The notes: a model not told the origin generated them from the letters alone. Counted from the stretch's first letter, positions 1 through 6,187 are shown. The stretch: DNA of 8,274 nt from Anaerolineales bacterium UBA3905 (GCA_002391565.1 DGFH01000116.1:1-8274), one strand, 5' to 3'. A program made the numbers and translations.

Positions 1-50
1 CGTGTTGCGTGAGGGGTTCCGACACTTAGCACGCAACACGTAACACTGAA
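1..50. repeat. Inverted repeat with 7-bp periodicity at the contig edge
   Basis: Positions 1-11 (CGTGTTGCGTG) are the exact reverse complement of 30-40 (CACGCAACACG), separated by 18 bases. The right arm continues as three 7-bp units, CACGCAA at 30, CACGTAA at 37 and CACTGAA at 44. The left arm has units in the opposite orientation starting at 3 and 10, and probably runs past the window edge. The layout resembles the larger inverted heptad array at 5121-5224. An assembly stopping here would fit a dispersed repeat, although that is inference. Confidence 0.6.
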
Positions 51-66
51 AATATGAAAACTCTGC

Positions 67-186
67 CTAGCAATCAGTAGGTGTGGCGCTGCAGGTCATC
101 GCCTCGGGGGCGACGATCTGCCAGAGCATGTTGGCGGCAATGGCCTACAATAGCTCCCCCTGAGTGAAGTACGCCCGATAGAGTTA
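67..186 (-). pseudogene. Possible decayed C-terminal coding remnant
   Basis: On the minus strand one frame is protein-like but broken. From TAA at 184-186 it reads about 12 residues (LYRAYFTQGELL), then hits TAG at 145-147. It continues in the same frame with AIAANMLWQIVAPEAM and stops at TAG (67-69). The composition is coding-like, but the frame is far too short for certainty and I recognise no family. The + strand of the same stretch also has a short open frame of similar quality, so this may be chance. Confidence 0.15.
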
Positions 187-326
187 TTTCACAGCAGAAC
201 ATTCACCTGCAAGGTATTTTACTATACGAAAATATTCATCGCCGCAACATTATTGTCAGCCGCAGATAGTCATTCCTCGTCCGGGTTCGCCTTCGTCAAA
301 GCACAATGACGGCTGGCGACGGCAGA

Positions 327-355
327 TTGACGGCGCCCCACCCCTTTGCTACAGT
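327..355 (+). promoter_or_regulatory. Candidate sigma70-type promoter with extended -10
   Basis: TTGACG at 327-332 (five of six to the -35 consensus) is followed after 17 bases by TACAGT at 350-355 (four of six). TG sits one base before the -10 hexamer, giving an extended -10. Transcription would begin near 362 and run into the LysM/YkuD gene through a leader of roughly 110 to 170 bases. The spacing and extended element support it; nothing else confirms it. Confidence 0.45.
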
Positions 356-368
356 AGATGGATAAAAC

Positions 369-442
369 GCCGCCGCGCCATCTCCTTTGTAGCAACAGGC
401 GAGGACATAAAAACTCCGGGCGCTACTCCAGGCAGCGGCGGC
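369..442 (+). other. GC-rich potential stem in the leader of the LysM/YkuD gene
   Basis: GCCGCCGC at 369-376 is the exact reverse complement of GCGGCGGC at 435-442. Nested inside, GTAGC at 389-393 matches GCTAC at 422-426. A folded leader RNA between the candidate promoter and the first gene is therefore possible. It does not match a riboswitch class I know, and such GC-rich pairings also arise by chance. Confidence 0.25.
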
Positions 443-470
443 ATCGCGAACAAACCAGGGCAGTATCAAG

Positions 471-1682
471 ATGGCGCAACGTGCGCGGCAAGCATTCTGG
501 GACAGACACAAGATGATTCATTCCAGACAGAAGATGTTCAGGCGCATCCATTGGCAGTGGCTGGCTTCGCTTAGTTTCCTGTTGTCGCTTATTACTACAC
601 GAACCACCATGGCGCAGACCGGCAACAGCCATCTCGTCGCTCCGGGTGAGACGCTCACCCAGATTGCTAAACGCTATGACACCGATGTCGCCACGCTGAT
701 GCGCCTCAACGCGCTCAGCGACGCCAGTCTGATTCGCGCCGGGCAGCGGCTGGCGATTCCTGCCACCATTGTTGGCAGCGGCGCCGGGCGCACATACGAT
801 ATTGACATGGCGCCGACGCCGGGCGAAACAACCATTGATGGCGAGACGCGTATCTATCTGACGCAGGCAGGTGACACGCTGACTTCGGTGGCGGCGGCAT
901 TCCAGACCACGCCAGCGCGCCTGGCGGAGATAAATCGGCGTTCGCCTGCGGCGCCGCTGACAGCAGGCGAAGCATTGCGCGTACCGCTTCCTGCCAGCGT
1001 CGTCTTTGCCCCGCGCACCGCCGATGACATCCCTGTACCTGGCAAATACTACATCCACATCGTGCAGGAAGGCGAGACGCTGGCCGCCATTGCCGCAGCG
1101 TACGGAACCTCGCTGCGGCGCACACTGCAAACCAACGGCCTGGCCGATGGCGCGCAGATCAAGCCGGGACAGCGCATCGTCGTGCCGCCGCCCTCCTATG
1201 CCGAGTTGTTTGCCGAGGCGCCGATGGGCGCCAACGGCGTGCCTGAATATCCCCTCGCGCCGACCGACGGGAAATGGATTTCGGTCGACCTCGACCATCA
1301 ACGCGCCTATGCGTGGGAAGGCGACAAGCTGCTCAAGAAGTTTGCGATCTCTTCCGGCAAGGCGCGCACGCCCACCGTGACCGGCGTCTTCCGCATTCGC
1401 GCCAAGGTGTCATCGCAGACAATGGAAGGCGGCAGCGTGGCGGAAGGCGATTATTATTACCTGCCCAACGTGCAGTGGGTGCAATATTTCTATCAGGACT
1501 ATGCGCTACATGGCGCCTATTGGCACAACAAATTCGGCACGCCGACAAGTCATGGCTGTGTGAACCTGACCAACAGCGACGCCAAGTGGCTTTTCGACTG
1601 GACCTCCCCGACGGTGTCCTATCGCGGTTGGCACTTTATGGACAGCGCCAATCCGGGCACGCTGGTTATCGTTCACAGGTAG
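471..1682 (+). CDS. Exported LysM-repeat L,D-transpeptidase (YkuD domain)
   Basis: This is a predicted cell-wall enzyme of the YkuD/L,D-transpeptidase family, which forms 3-3 cross-links in peptidoglycan or attaches proteins to it. A basic stretch (FRRIHWQW) and a hydrophobic core (about residues 31-41) form a signal peptide, with likely cleavage after TMA at residue 48. Three LysM peptidoglycan-binding modules follow at about residues 54-97, 129-172 and 195-239, each with a G-E/D-T-L core. The YkuD domain covers about 269-402. The active-site motif is clear: His347-Gly, then SHGCVNL with nucleophile Cys363. The start is uncertain: ATG at 471 gives 403 residues, but ATGs at 513 and 534 place the signal peptide closer to the N-terminus, and none has a strong ribosome-binding site. 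The hydrolase gene follows five bases after the stop, so they are probably co-transcribed. Family assignment is secure; the exact wall substrate is not. Confidence 0.92.
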   Translation: MAQRARQAFWDRHKMIHSRQKMFRRIHWQWLASLSFLLSLITTRTTMAQTGNSHLVAPGETLTQIAKRYDTDVATLMRLNALSDASLIRAGQRLAIPATIVGSGAGRTYDIDMAPTPGETTIDGETRIYLTQAGDTLTSVAAAFQTTPARLAEINRRSPAAPLTAGEALRVPLPASVVFAPRTADDIPVPGKYYIHIVQEGETLAAIAAAYGTSLRRTLQTNGLADGAQIKPGQRIVVPPPSYAELFAEAPMGANGVPEYPLAPTDGKWISVDLDHQRAYAWEGDKLLKKFAISSGKARTPTVTGVFRIRAKVSSQTMEGGSVAEGDYYYLPNVQWVQYFYQDYALHGAYWHNKFGTPTSHGCVNLTNSDAKWLFDWTSPTVSYRGWHFMDSANPGTLVIVHR

Positions 1683-1687
1683 CCAGG

Positions 1688-2836
1688 ATGACGACCTTTT
1701 TTGACTATGCGCTGCTCACCTGGCCGGAAGTGGCTGCGTTGCCACGCACGACGCCGCTCTGCATCCCACTGGGAAGCGGCTACGACCTGACGCGCATCGC
1801 CGCCGCCTTAGGCAATCCCCTACGCGTCGGTCTCTTGCCTGCTGTTCCCTTTGGGTGGCGCGGCAGTGGACTGATGGTTGCCGAAACGATCCTGGGCGCC
1901 CTGCTGAACAACCTGGCTGACAGTCTGCGCGATGATGGCTTTCGCACAGTCTACATTGTCACCCCACCAGGGCTAGACTTCGGTTTGGGTGCAGAGCGGA
2001 TCGTGGCGCCCCATCCCTGCCACACACAGCCGGCGCCGCCCTTGCCCGCCGCCAACGACTGCGACAAAGTCGTGCTGATCCCCATTGGTCATACCGAACA
2101 GCACGGTCTGCATCTGCCCCTCAACACCGACACCGTGATCATCGATGCGATTGCACGCGGTGCAGTGCAGGCGGCGCCGACGCAATGCGTCACCCTGCCC
2201 GCCTTTCCTTATGGCGTCAGCACCCATCGCGCCGCCTTTGCCGGCACCCTCAATACAGGTGGCCGTGCGTTCGAGGATTTCTGGCTGGCGGTGCTGGATG
2301 CGTTGGTTGCGCGCGGCTACGACCGCTTCTATCTAATGAGCGGACATGGAGGCAATTGCTCATTCCTGGTGAACGTGGTGAAATATGCGGGTGAGCGTCA
2401 TCGTCGTATCTTCGCCGCCACCGCCTGGCTTCACACCGCCGGCCATCTCGGCGCCCCTGCAATCGCCGCTCATCGTCGCTCGACGATTGGCGGCATGGGG
2501 CACGCCTGCGAGCTGGAAACATCGATGATGTTGCATCTGGCGCCTGCCACCGTGCACATGGAGCGTGTCGTCGATGAGACAGATTTCATCGCCACCCCCA
2601 ATTACTACATGGACTGGATCGAAGGGGGCGCGCTGATCGCCAATCCACCCTGGGACGATGACACCGCCACCGGCGCCTACGGAGCGGGCAGCCTGGCAAC
2701 GGCGGAACATGGTCGGCTTTGGCTGGAGGCAGCGATTGCGGAGAAGGTGGAGCACGTTGCAGAGATTCACGAGCAGCAACGCCGCCGCGAGGCGCGCCGC
2801 ATTGCCGGTTTTGGACTGTGGGGCCAGGGGGGATGA
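1688..2836 (+). CDS. Creatininase-family amidohydrolase with degenerate N-terminal half-repeat
   Basis: This 382-residue protein belongs to the creatininase/MftE/ArfB family of metal-dependent amidohydrolases. The catalytic part spans about residues 125-360. It carries TEQHGLHLPLNTD (Glu137, His139, Asp148), LPAFPYG (170-176), SGHGGN (His220) and GHACELET (Glu275), the usual two-metal ligands. The family is normally about 240-260 residues. The extra N-terminus is not random: TWPEV (11-15), IPLGS (26-30), LPAVPFG (50-56) and GFRTVYIVTPPG (84-95) follow the same order as the catalytic part but lack every metal ligand. The start is ATG 1688. The frame stays open upstream to 1274, but that part lies inside the YkuD gene in another frame and is discounted. 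No strong ribosome-binding site is visible, and the 5-bp gap suggests translation follows the upstream gene. The substrate cannot be read from sequence: creatinine, a formamide or a peptide-derived amide are all possible. Confidence 0.9.
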   Translation: MTTFFDYALLTWPEVAALPRTTPLCIPLGSGYDLTRIAAALGNPLRVGLLPAVPFGWRGSGLMVAETILGALLNNLADSLRDDGFRTVYIVTPPGLDFGLGAERIVAPHPCHTQPAPPLPAANDCDKVVLIPIGHTEQHGLHLPLNTDTVIIDAIARGAVQAAPTQCVTLPAFPYGVSTHRAAFAGTLNTGGRAFEDFWLAVLDALVARGYDRFYLMSGHGGNCSFLVNVVKYAGERHRRIFAATAWLHTAGHLGAPAIAAHRRSTIGGMGHACELETSMMLHLAPATVHMERVVDETDFIATPNYYMDWIEGGALIANPPWDDDTATGAYGAGSLATAEHGRLWLEAAIAEKVEHVAEIHEQQRRREARRIAGFGLWGQGG

Positions 2837-2867
2837 CCTGCGGAAGCGCCTTTCGCGATGTTGGGTC

Positions 2868-2884
2868 AACTTGCAGCCCAAGTT
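2868..2884 (+). terminator. Weak hairpin after the hydrolase gene
   Basis: AACTTG (2868-2873) and CAAGTT (2879-2884) can form a 6-bp stem with a 5-base loop, 32 bases after the hydrolase stop. The bases that follow are only moderately T-rich, so termination would be weak at best. It may merely separate the hydrolase from the reductase. Confidence 0.2.
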
Positions 2885-2931
2885 CTTGTGTCCAAAGGAT
2901 GAGTAACCGAATCAACCACTTCATATCAATC

Positions 2932-2937
2932 AAGGAG
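2932..2937 (+). promoter_or_regulatory. Strong ribosome-binding site of the aldo/keto reductase
   Basis: AAGGAG lies seven bases before ATG 2945. It fixes this start, and the resulting N-terminus lines up with E. coli YghZ (SERY followed by the YR strand). Confidence 0.8.
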
Positions 2938-2944
2938 ACACCCT

Positions 2945-3961
2945 ATGCCATATCAAGCCGCATCCGAACGCTATGACGGGCGCATGGTCTATCGTCGCAC
3001 GGGGCGCAGCGGGCTGCTGCTGCCGGCGGTGTCGCTAGGGCTGTGGCACAACTTCGGCGGCGTAGACGCCTACGAAAATGCGCGCGCCATGGTGCTACGC
3101 GCCTTTGACCTGGGCATCACTCATTTTGACCTGGCGAACAATTATGGGCCGCCGCCTGGTTCGGCGGAGGAAAACTTTGGCCGCATCATGGCGCAGGACT
3201 TGCGTCCCTACCGCGACGAGCTGATCATCTCCACCAAAGCTGGCTATTACATGTGGCCGGGACCGTATGGCGAATGGGGGTCGCGCAAGTATCTGATCGC
3301 CAGCCTCGACCAGAGCCTGAAGCGTATGGGGCTGGAATATGTGGACATCTTCTACAGCCATCGCCCCGACCCTGACACGCCGCTGGAAGAGACCATGATG
3401 GCGCTCGATTACGCCGTGCGCTCCGGTCGGGCGCTCTACGTGGGCATCTCGACCTACTCACCGGAGCAGACGCGGCAGGCCGCCGCCATTTTGCGCCAGT
3501 TGGGCACGCCCTGTTTGATCCATCAGCCCGCCTTCAGCATGTTCAACCGCTGGATCGAACACGGCCTGCTCGACGTGTTAAGCGAGGAGGGCATCGGCTG
3601 CATTGCCTTTTCGCCGCTGGCGCAAGGGCTGCTGACCAACAAATATCTCGGCGGCATTCCCTCTGACTCGCGTGCGGCGAAGCCCCACGGTGCGCTGAAG
3701 ACGAACGAGGTGAGCGCCACACGCGTCGAGAGGGTGCGTCGACTCAACCAGATCGCCGAGGGGCGCGGCCAAACCATGGCGCAAATGGCGATTGCCTGGG
3801 TGTTGCGTCACCCGCAGATGACCTCGGCGTTGATCGGCGCCAGCAAAGTCAGCCAGGTTGAGGATTGCGCCGACGCCGTGCACAATCTCACTTTCACGGC
3901 GGACGAGCTGGCGGCCATCGAGGCGATCCTGCAGGGTGATGACGAACCGCCTGTGTGGTGA
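2945..3961 (+). CDS. gpr: Aldo/keto reductase, YghZ/L-glyceraldehyde 3-phosphate reductase type
   Basis: This is a 338-residue cytoplasmic NADPH-dependent aldo/keto reductase. It follows E. coli YghZ (Gpr) closely along its whole length, with shared blocks such as LGLWHNFG, FDLGITHFDLANNYGPPPG, ELIISTKAGY, SRKYL, YVDIFYSHR and PLAQGLLT. That enzyme reduces L-glyceraldehyde 3-phosphate and methylglyoxal-like aldehydes. The catalytic tetrad is complete: Asp62, Tyr67, Lys98 and His139. The cofactor-binding LIGASK segment is at 296-301. The length matches the family, and the start has a clear ribosome-binding site. The gene sits 108 bp after the hydrolase and is followed by a large palindrome before the ABC genes. 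Family membership is near certain. The physiological substrate is inferred, because related Kv-beta-like reductases act on varied carbonyls. Confidence 0.93.
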   Translation: MPYQAASERYDGRMVYRRTGRSGLLLPAVSLGLWHNFGGVDAYENARAMVLRAFDLGITHFDLANNYGPPPGSAEENFGRIMAQDLRPYRDELIISTKAGYYMWPGPYGEWGSRKYLIASLDQSLKRMGLEYVDIFYSHRPDPDTPLEETMMALDYAVRSGRALYVGISTYSPEQTRQAAAILRQLGTPCLIHQPAFSMFNRWIEHGLLDVLSEEGIGCIAFSPLAQGLLTNKYLGGIPSDSRAAKPHGALKTNEVSATRVERVRRLNQIAEGRGQTMAQMAIAWVLRHPQMTSALIGASKVSQVEDCADAVHNLTFTADELAAIEAILQGDDEPPVW

Positions 3962-3967
3962 AATGGA

Positions 3968-4042
3968 ACGCAGATGACGCAGATGCAGCAGATTTTCGCA
4001 GATTGTATCCGCGAAAATCCGCCGCATCCGCGTCATCTGCGT
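3968..4042. repeat. Large intergenic palindrome, 36-bp stem with 3-base loop
   Basis: The arms 3968-4003 and 4007-4042 pair across a loop at 4004-4006. Thirty-two of the 36 positions are Watson-Crick. The other four (3981, 3987, 3990, 4000) are A opposite C on the + strand, which become G-U pairs in RNA from the minus strand. The left arm begins with a tandem 9-mer, ACGCAGATG at 3968 and again at 3977, and ends CGCAGAT. It begins six bases after the reductase stop. There is no T-tract, so it is not a classical terminator. It looks like a mobile intergenic hairpin of the REP or MITE-relic kind. Confidence 0.85.
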
Positions 4043-4057
4043 GCTATCGGCAACCTT

Positions 4058-4067
4058 ATCTGCGTTC
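4058..4067. repeat. Second copy of the palindrome's outer arm
   Basis: ATCTGCGTTC at 4058-4067 is the exact reverse complement of 3966-3975, so the left foot of the big hairpin has two possible right-hand partners. This may be a leftover of a tandem insertion or an alternative fold just before the dppB-like start. Confidence 0.5.
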
Positions 4068-4087
4068 ACATAGCTGAGACCTGACGC

Positions 4088-5128
4088 GTGCACCGCTCCA
4101 CTTATCTCGTCAGCAAACTAGCGTGGGCTGCCTTCACGATTCTCTTTGTGATCGTGCTCAACTTCTTTCTCTTCCGCATTCTACCCGGCGACCCGGCGCG
4201 CGCAGGCGTACGCGACCCGCGCCTGACCGCCGAGGCGCAGACAGCCATCCGTGAACGCTTTGGGCTAGACAAACCGGTGATCAACTGCTTTGCCAGCCTG
4301 AATCCGTTAGAACCAGGCGACTGCGCAGTCAACCCGCTCGACACCCAATTTTTCATCTACGCCGGCAACTTGTTGCGCGGTGAGTTTGGCATCAGCTACC
4401 ACACCAATCGCCCTGTCGTCGAGGTGCTGGGGGAACGGTTATGGAACACCCTGTTGCTGATTGGCGCCGGGCAGATTCTGGCGATCGTGTTGGGGATGGC
4501 GCTGGGCATACTGGCGGCGTGGAAGGCGCACACCCCGGTCGATTACGGTGCACTCGGCTTTAGCCTGCTGGCATGGAGTCTGCCCACCTTCTGGCTGGGC
4601 ATCATTCTGCTCTTTTGGGGCAGCGCCTATCTTGGTTTGCCCGTCGGGGGCAAGTACACGCCTGGCATAGATTATGCAAATAGTTGGGAACAATTCGCCG
4701 ATCTGGCGCGTCATCTCATTCTGCCATCGCTCACCTACACCATCGTCTTTCTTGGTGAGTACATGCTGATTATGCGCAGTTCGCTGGTCGATGTGCTGGC
4801 GGAGGATTACATCCTCACGGCAAAGGCGAAGGGTTTGAATCATTTCCAGATCCTCAAAGATCACGCGCTCAAAAACGCTATGTTGCCGATGGTGACGATC
4901 ATCGCTCTTAATCTCGGCTTCACCGTAGCAGGCGCCGTGCAGATAGAGAGCGTCTTTTCGTGGCCTGGGCTGGGCGGCGCCATCTACGAAGCCGTGAACC
5001 GCCGCGACTACCCGATGCTGCAAGGCGCATTTTTGTTGCTGGCCGTCAGCGTGATCATAGCTAACCTGATCGCCGAGCTACTATACAGTTATCTCGATCC
5101 GCGTGTGGGGCGGGTTAATCAGTCATAA
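4088..5128 (+). CDS. dppB: Peptide-type ABC importer permease, DppB family
   Basis: This 346-residue inner-membrane protein is one of two permeases of a dipeptide/oligopeptide/nickel-type (PepT) importer. The first membrane helix (about residues 9-31) is followed by LPGDPA, the family hallmark. Further helices lie near 121-145, 153-180, 208-230, 266-290 and 312-337. The EAA loop that contacts the ATPases is at about 239-270 (AKAKGL...LKNAMLP). The C-terminal YSYLDPRV is also typical. The start is GTG 4088: an in-frame TGA at 4082-4084 blocks anything longer, and the ribosome-binding site is weak. An unusual feature is a segment after GLDKP (residues 60-90) with two cysteines, Cys67 and Cys79, longer than the short linker usual here, in the extracytoplasmic loop. 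The substrate is unknown. Confidence 0.93.
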   Translation: MHRSTYLVSKLAWAAFTILFVIVLNFFLFRILPGDPARAGVRDPRLTAEAQTAIRERFGLDKPVINCFASLNPLEPGDCAVNPLDTQFFIYAGNLLRGEFGISYHTNRPVVEVLGERLWNTLLLIGAGQILAIVLGMALGILAAWKAHTPVDYGALGFSLLAWSLPTFWLGIILLFWGSAYLGLPVGGKYTPGIDYANSWEQFADLARHLILPSLTYTIVFLGEYMLIMRSSLVDVLAEDYILTAKAKGLNHFQILKDHALKNAMLPMVTIIALNLGFTVAGAVQIESVFSWPGLGGAIYEAVNRRDYPMLQGAFLLLAVSVIIANLIAELLYSYLDPRVGRVNQS

Positions 5129-5224
5129 GTCACCCGTCACGCGTCAACTATCACACGTCAGGCGTCACAGGCGCGGTTGCACCTGACGCGTGGCGCATGA
5201 TGAGGGACGCCTGAACTGTGACAG
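5121..5224. repeat. Inverted array of degenerate 7-bp repeats
   Basis: From 5121 the trinucleotide TCA recurs exactly every seven bases (5123, 5130, 5137, 5144, 5151, 5158, 5165), six of the seven preceded by G. After about 15 bases the mirrored motif TG recurs every seven bases (5184, 5191, 5198, 5212, 5219; the 5205 unit has GG). The two halves pair: CACGCGTCA (5138-5146) with TGACGCGTG (5184-5192), and TCAGGCGTC (5158-5166) with GACGCCTGA (5206-5214). The array starts in the last codons of the dppB-like gene and fills most of the gap to the next permease. Similar heptad units flank the window start. Confidence 0.7.
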
Positions 5225-5227
5225 CGG

Positions 5228-5233
5228 AAGGAA
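5228..5233 (+). promoter_or_regulatory. Ribosome-binding site of the dppC-like gene
   Basis: AAGGAA lies six bases before ATG 5240, a good Shine-Dalgarno match that supports this start. It lies just beyond the heptad array, so a folded array in the RNA could bring structure close to this site. Confidence 0.6.
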
Positions 5234-5239
5234 GACAGC

Positions 5240-6187
5240 ATGGAACAGGCAACCGGCGGCTATCGCGGCGTGTGGCGACGACTGCGGCGCAATCCAATCG
5301 GCATGATCGGGCTGACGATGCTGGTCACGGCGATTGTCGTCGCCCTGCTGGCGCCGTGGCTCAGCCCCTACGACCCTAACGCCGTCAGCCGCGTCACGAT
5401 CATGGACGTCTACCAACCCCCCAGCCCCGAACACTGGCTCGGCGCCGACGACGCCGGGCGCGATGTGCTGACCAATTTTCTCTACGGTGCACGCGTCTCG
5501 CTAACCGTCGGCTTCTTTGCCTCCTTCATCGCCGTCGCCATCGGCGGTTTACTCGGTCTCACAGCTGGCTTTCTGGGCGGGCGCACCGAAGGCGTACTGA
5601 TGCGCTTCACCGACATCATGCTGGTGATCCCTGACCTGCCGCTGGCGGTGGTGATCGTGGCGCTCACCAAACCTAGCCTGACCAATATTATCCTTGTGAT
5701 TGGCCTATTGGGCTGGACGAGCACAGCGCGACTGGTGCGCGCCCAGACGTTGTCGGTTAAACAGCGCAAATTCGTGCTGCGCGCACGTGCGATCGGCGCT
5801 GGCAACCGCTACATCATGCGCCGCCATATCTTCCCGCTGGTGCTGCCGTTGTTAGTTGTGAATACAGTGCTCGTAATCTCGCTGGCGATCCTCAACGAGA
5901 GCACCCTCAGCTTTTTAGGCTTGGGCGACCCGGCGACGCTCAGTTGGGGGCAGATGCTCAATTATGCATTTACGCGCGGCGCAATGAGCGCCGGCGCCTG
6001 GTGGGCGCTGATACCGCCGGGTTTTGGCATTGTGTGGGTGGTGCTGGCGTGCACGCTGCTGGGTCAAGGCCTGGAGCAGGCGCTCAATCCACGCCTGTTA
6101 ACGCACCATCTCGCCGCCGACCGTACACTCACGGCTCTGCGCCGGCTACCGCCCGACCCGGCGCCTTCCAGTGAAGGCATAACTTGA
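5240..6187 (+). CDS. dppC: Peptide-type ABC importer permease, DppC family
   Basis: This 315-residue inner-membrane permease is the partner of the preceding gene. The N-terminus shows the DppC pattern: a basic cytoplasmic stretch with RRNPIG (16-21), a first helix (about 22-40), then APWLSPYDP and HWLGADDAGRDVL (65-77), the conserved extracytoplasmic motif of this subfamily. Helices follow near 86-112, 129-160, 198-222 and 252-278. The EAA loop lies at about 177-205 (RARAIGAGNRYIMRRHIFP). NESTLSFLGLG (219-229) is also diagnostic. The last 30 or so residues form a hydrophilic tail. The gene is 111 bp from dppB across the heptad array, while its stop overlaps the next start (TGATG), indicating translational coupling. 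Length and motifs are normal; the transported compound is unknown. Confidence 0.93.
   Translation: MEQATGGYRGVWRRLRRNPIGMIGLTMLVTAIVVALLAPWLSPYDPNAVSRVTIMDVYQPPSPEHWLGADDAGRDVLTNFLYGARVSLTVGFFASFIAVAIGGLLGLTAGFLGGRTEGVLMRFTDIMLVIPDLPLAVVIVALTKPSLTNIILVIGLLGWTSTARLVRAQTLSVKQRKFVLRARAIGAGNRYIMRRHIFPLVLPLLVVNTVLVISLAILNESTLSFLGLGDPATLSWGQMLNYAFTRGAMSAGAWWALIPPGFGIVWVVLACTLLGQGLEQALNPRLLTHHLAADRTLTALRRLPPDPAPSSEGIT

Larger units (their letters stand above)
1..470. other. Gene-free upstream region
   Basis: No open frame in this stretch looks like a real gene. It holds the inverted repeat at 1-50, a short possibly decayed minus-strand frame around 67-186, an AT-rich patch around 186-250, a candidate + strand promoter at 327-355, and a GC-rich potential stem (369-376 with 435-442) in what would be the leader of the LysM/YkuD gene. 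I see no tRNA, recognisable riboswitch or CRISPR repeat. Confidence 0.6.

Noticed and set aside
221..226. Minus-strand -10 box (TATAGT) possibly driving the frame at 67-186
   Set aside because: No acceptable -35 hexamer is found at 16-18 bases, and the patch is simply AT-rich.
423..1301. Long open frame of 292 residues on the minus strand
   Set aside because: It is antisense to the LysM modules, very rich in Arg and low in complexity, as expected for a shadow frame in GC-rich DNA.
1274..1687. N-terminal extension of the hydrolase frame to 520 residues
   Set aside because: It lies inside the YkuD gene in another frame, is arginine-rich and low in structure, and the recognisable family sequence begins right after ATG 1688.
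2900..2977. Short 25-codon leader-peptide frame starting ATG 2900, overlapping the start of the reductase gene
   Set aside because: It has an acceptable AAAGG upstream, but no runs of regulatory codons and no attenuator structure. Chance is the simpler explanation.
3968..4042. Rho-independent terminator after the reductase
   Set aside because: The stem is far longer than usual, is not followed by a T-tract, and its repeated-word composition points to an inserted repeat element instead.
5121..5224. CRISPR array
   Set aside because: Units are only 7 bp, contiguous and degenerate, with no unique spacers and no cas genes.
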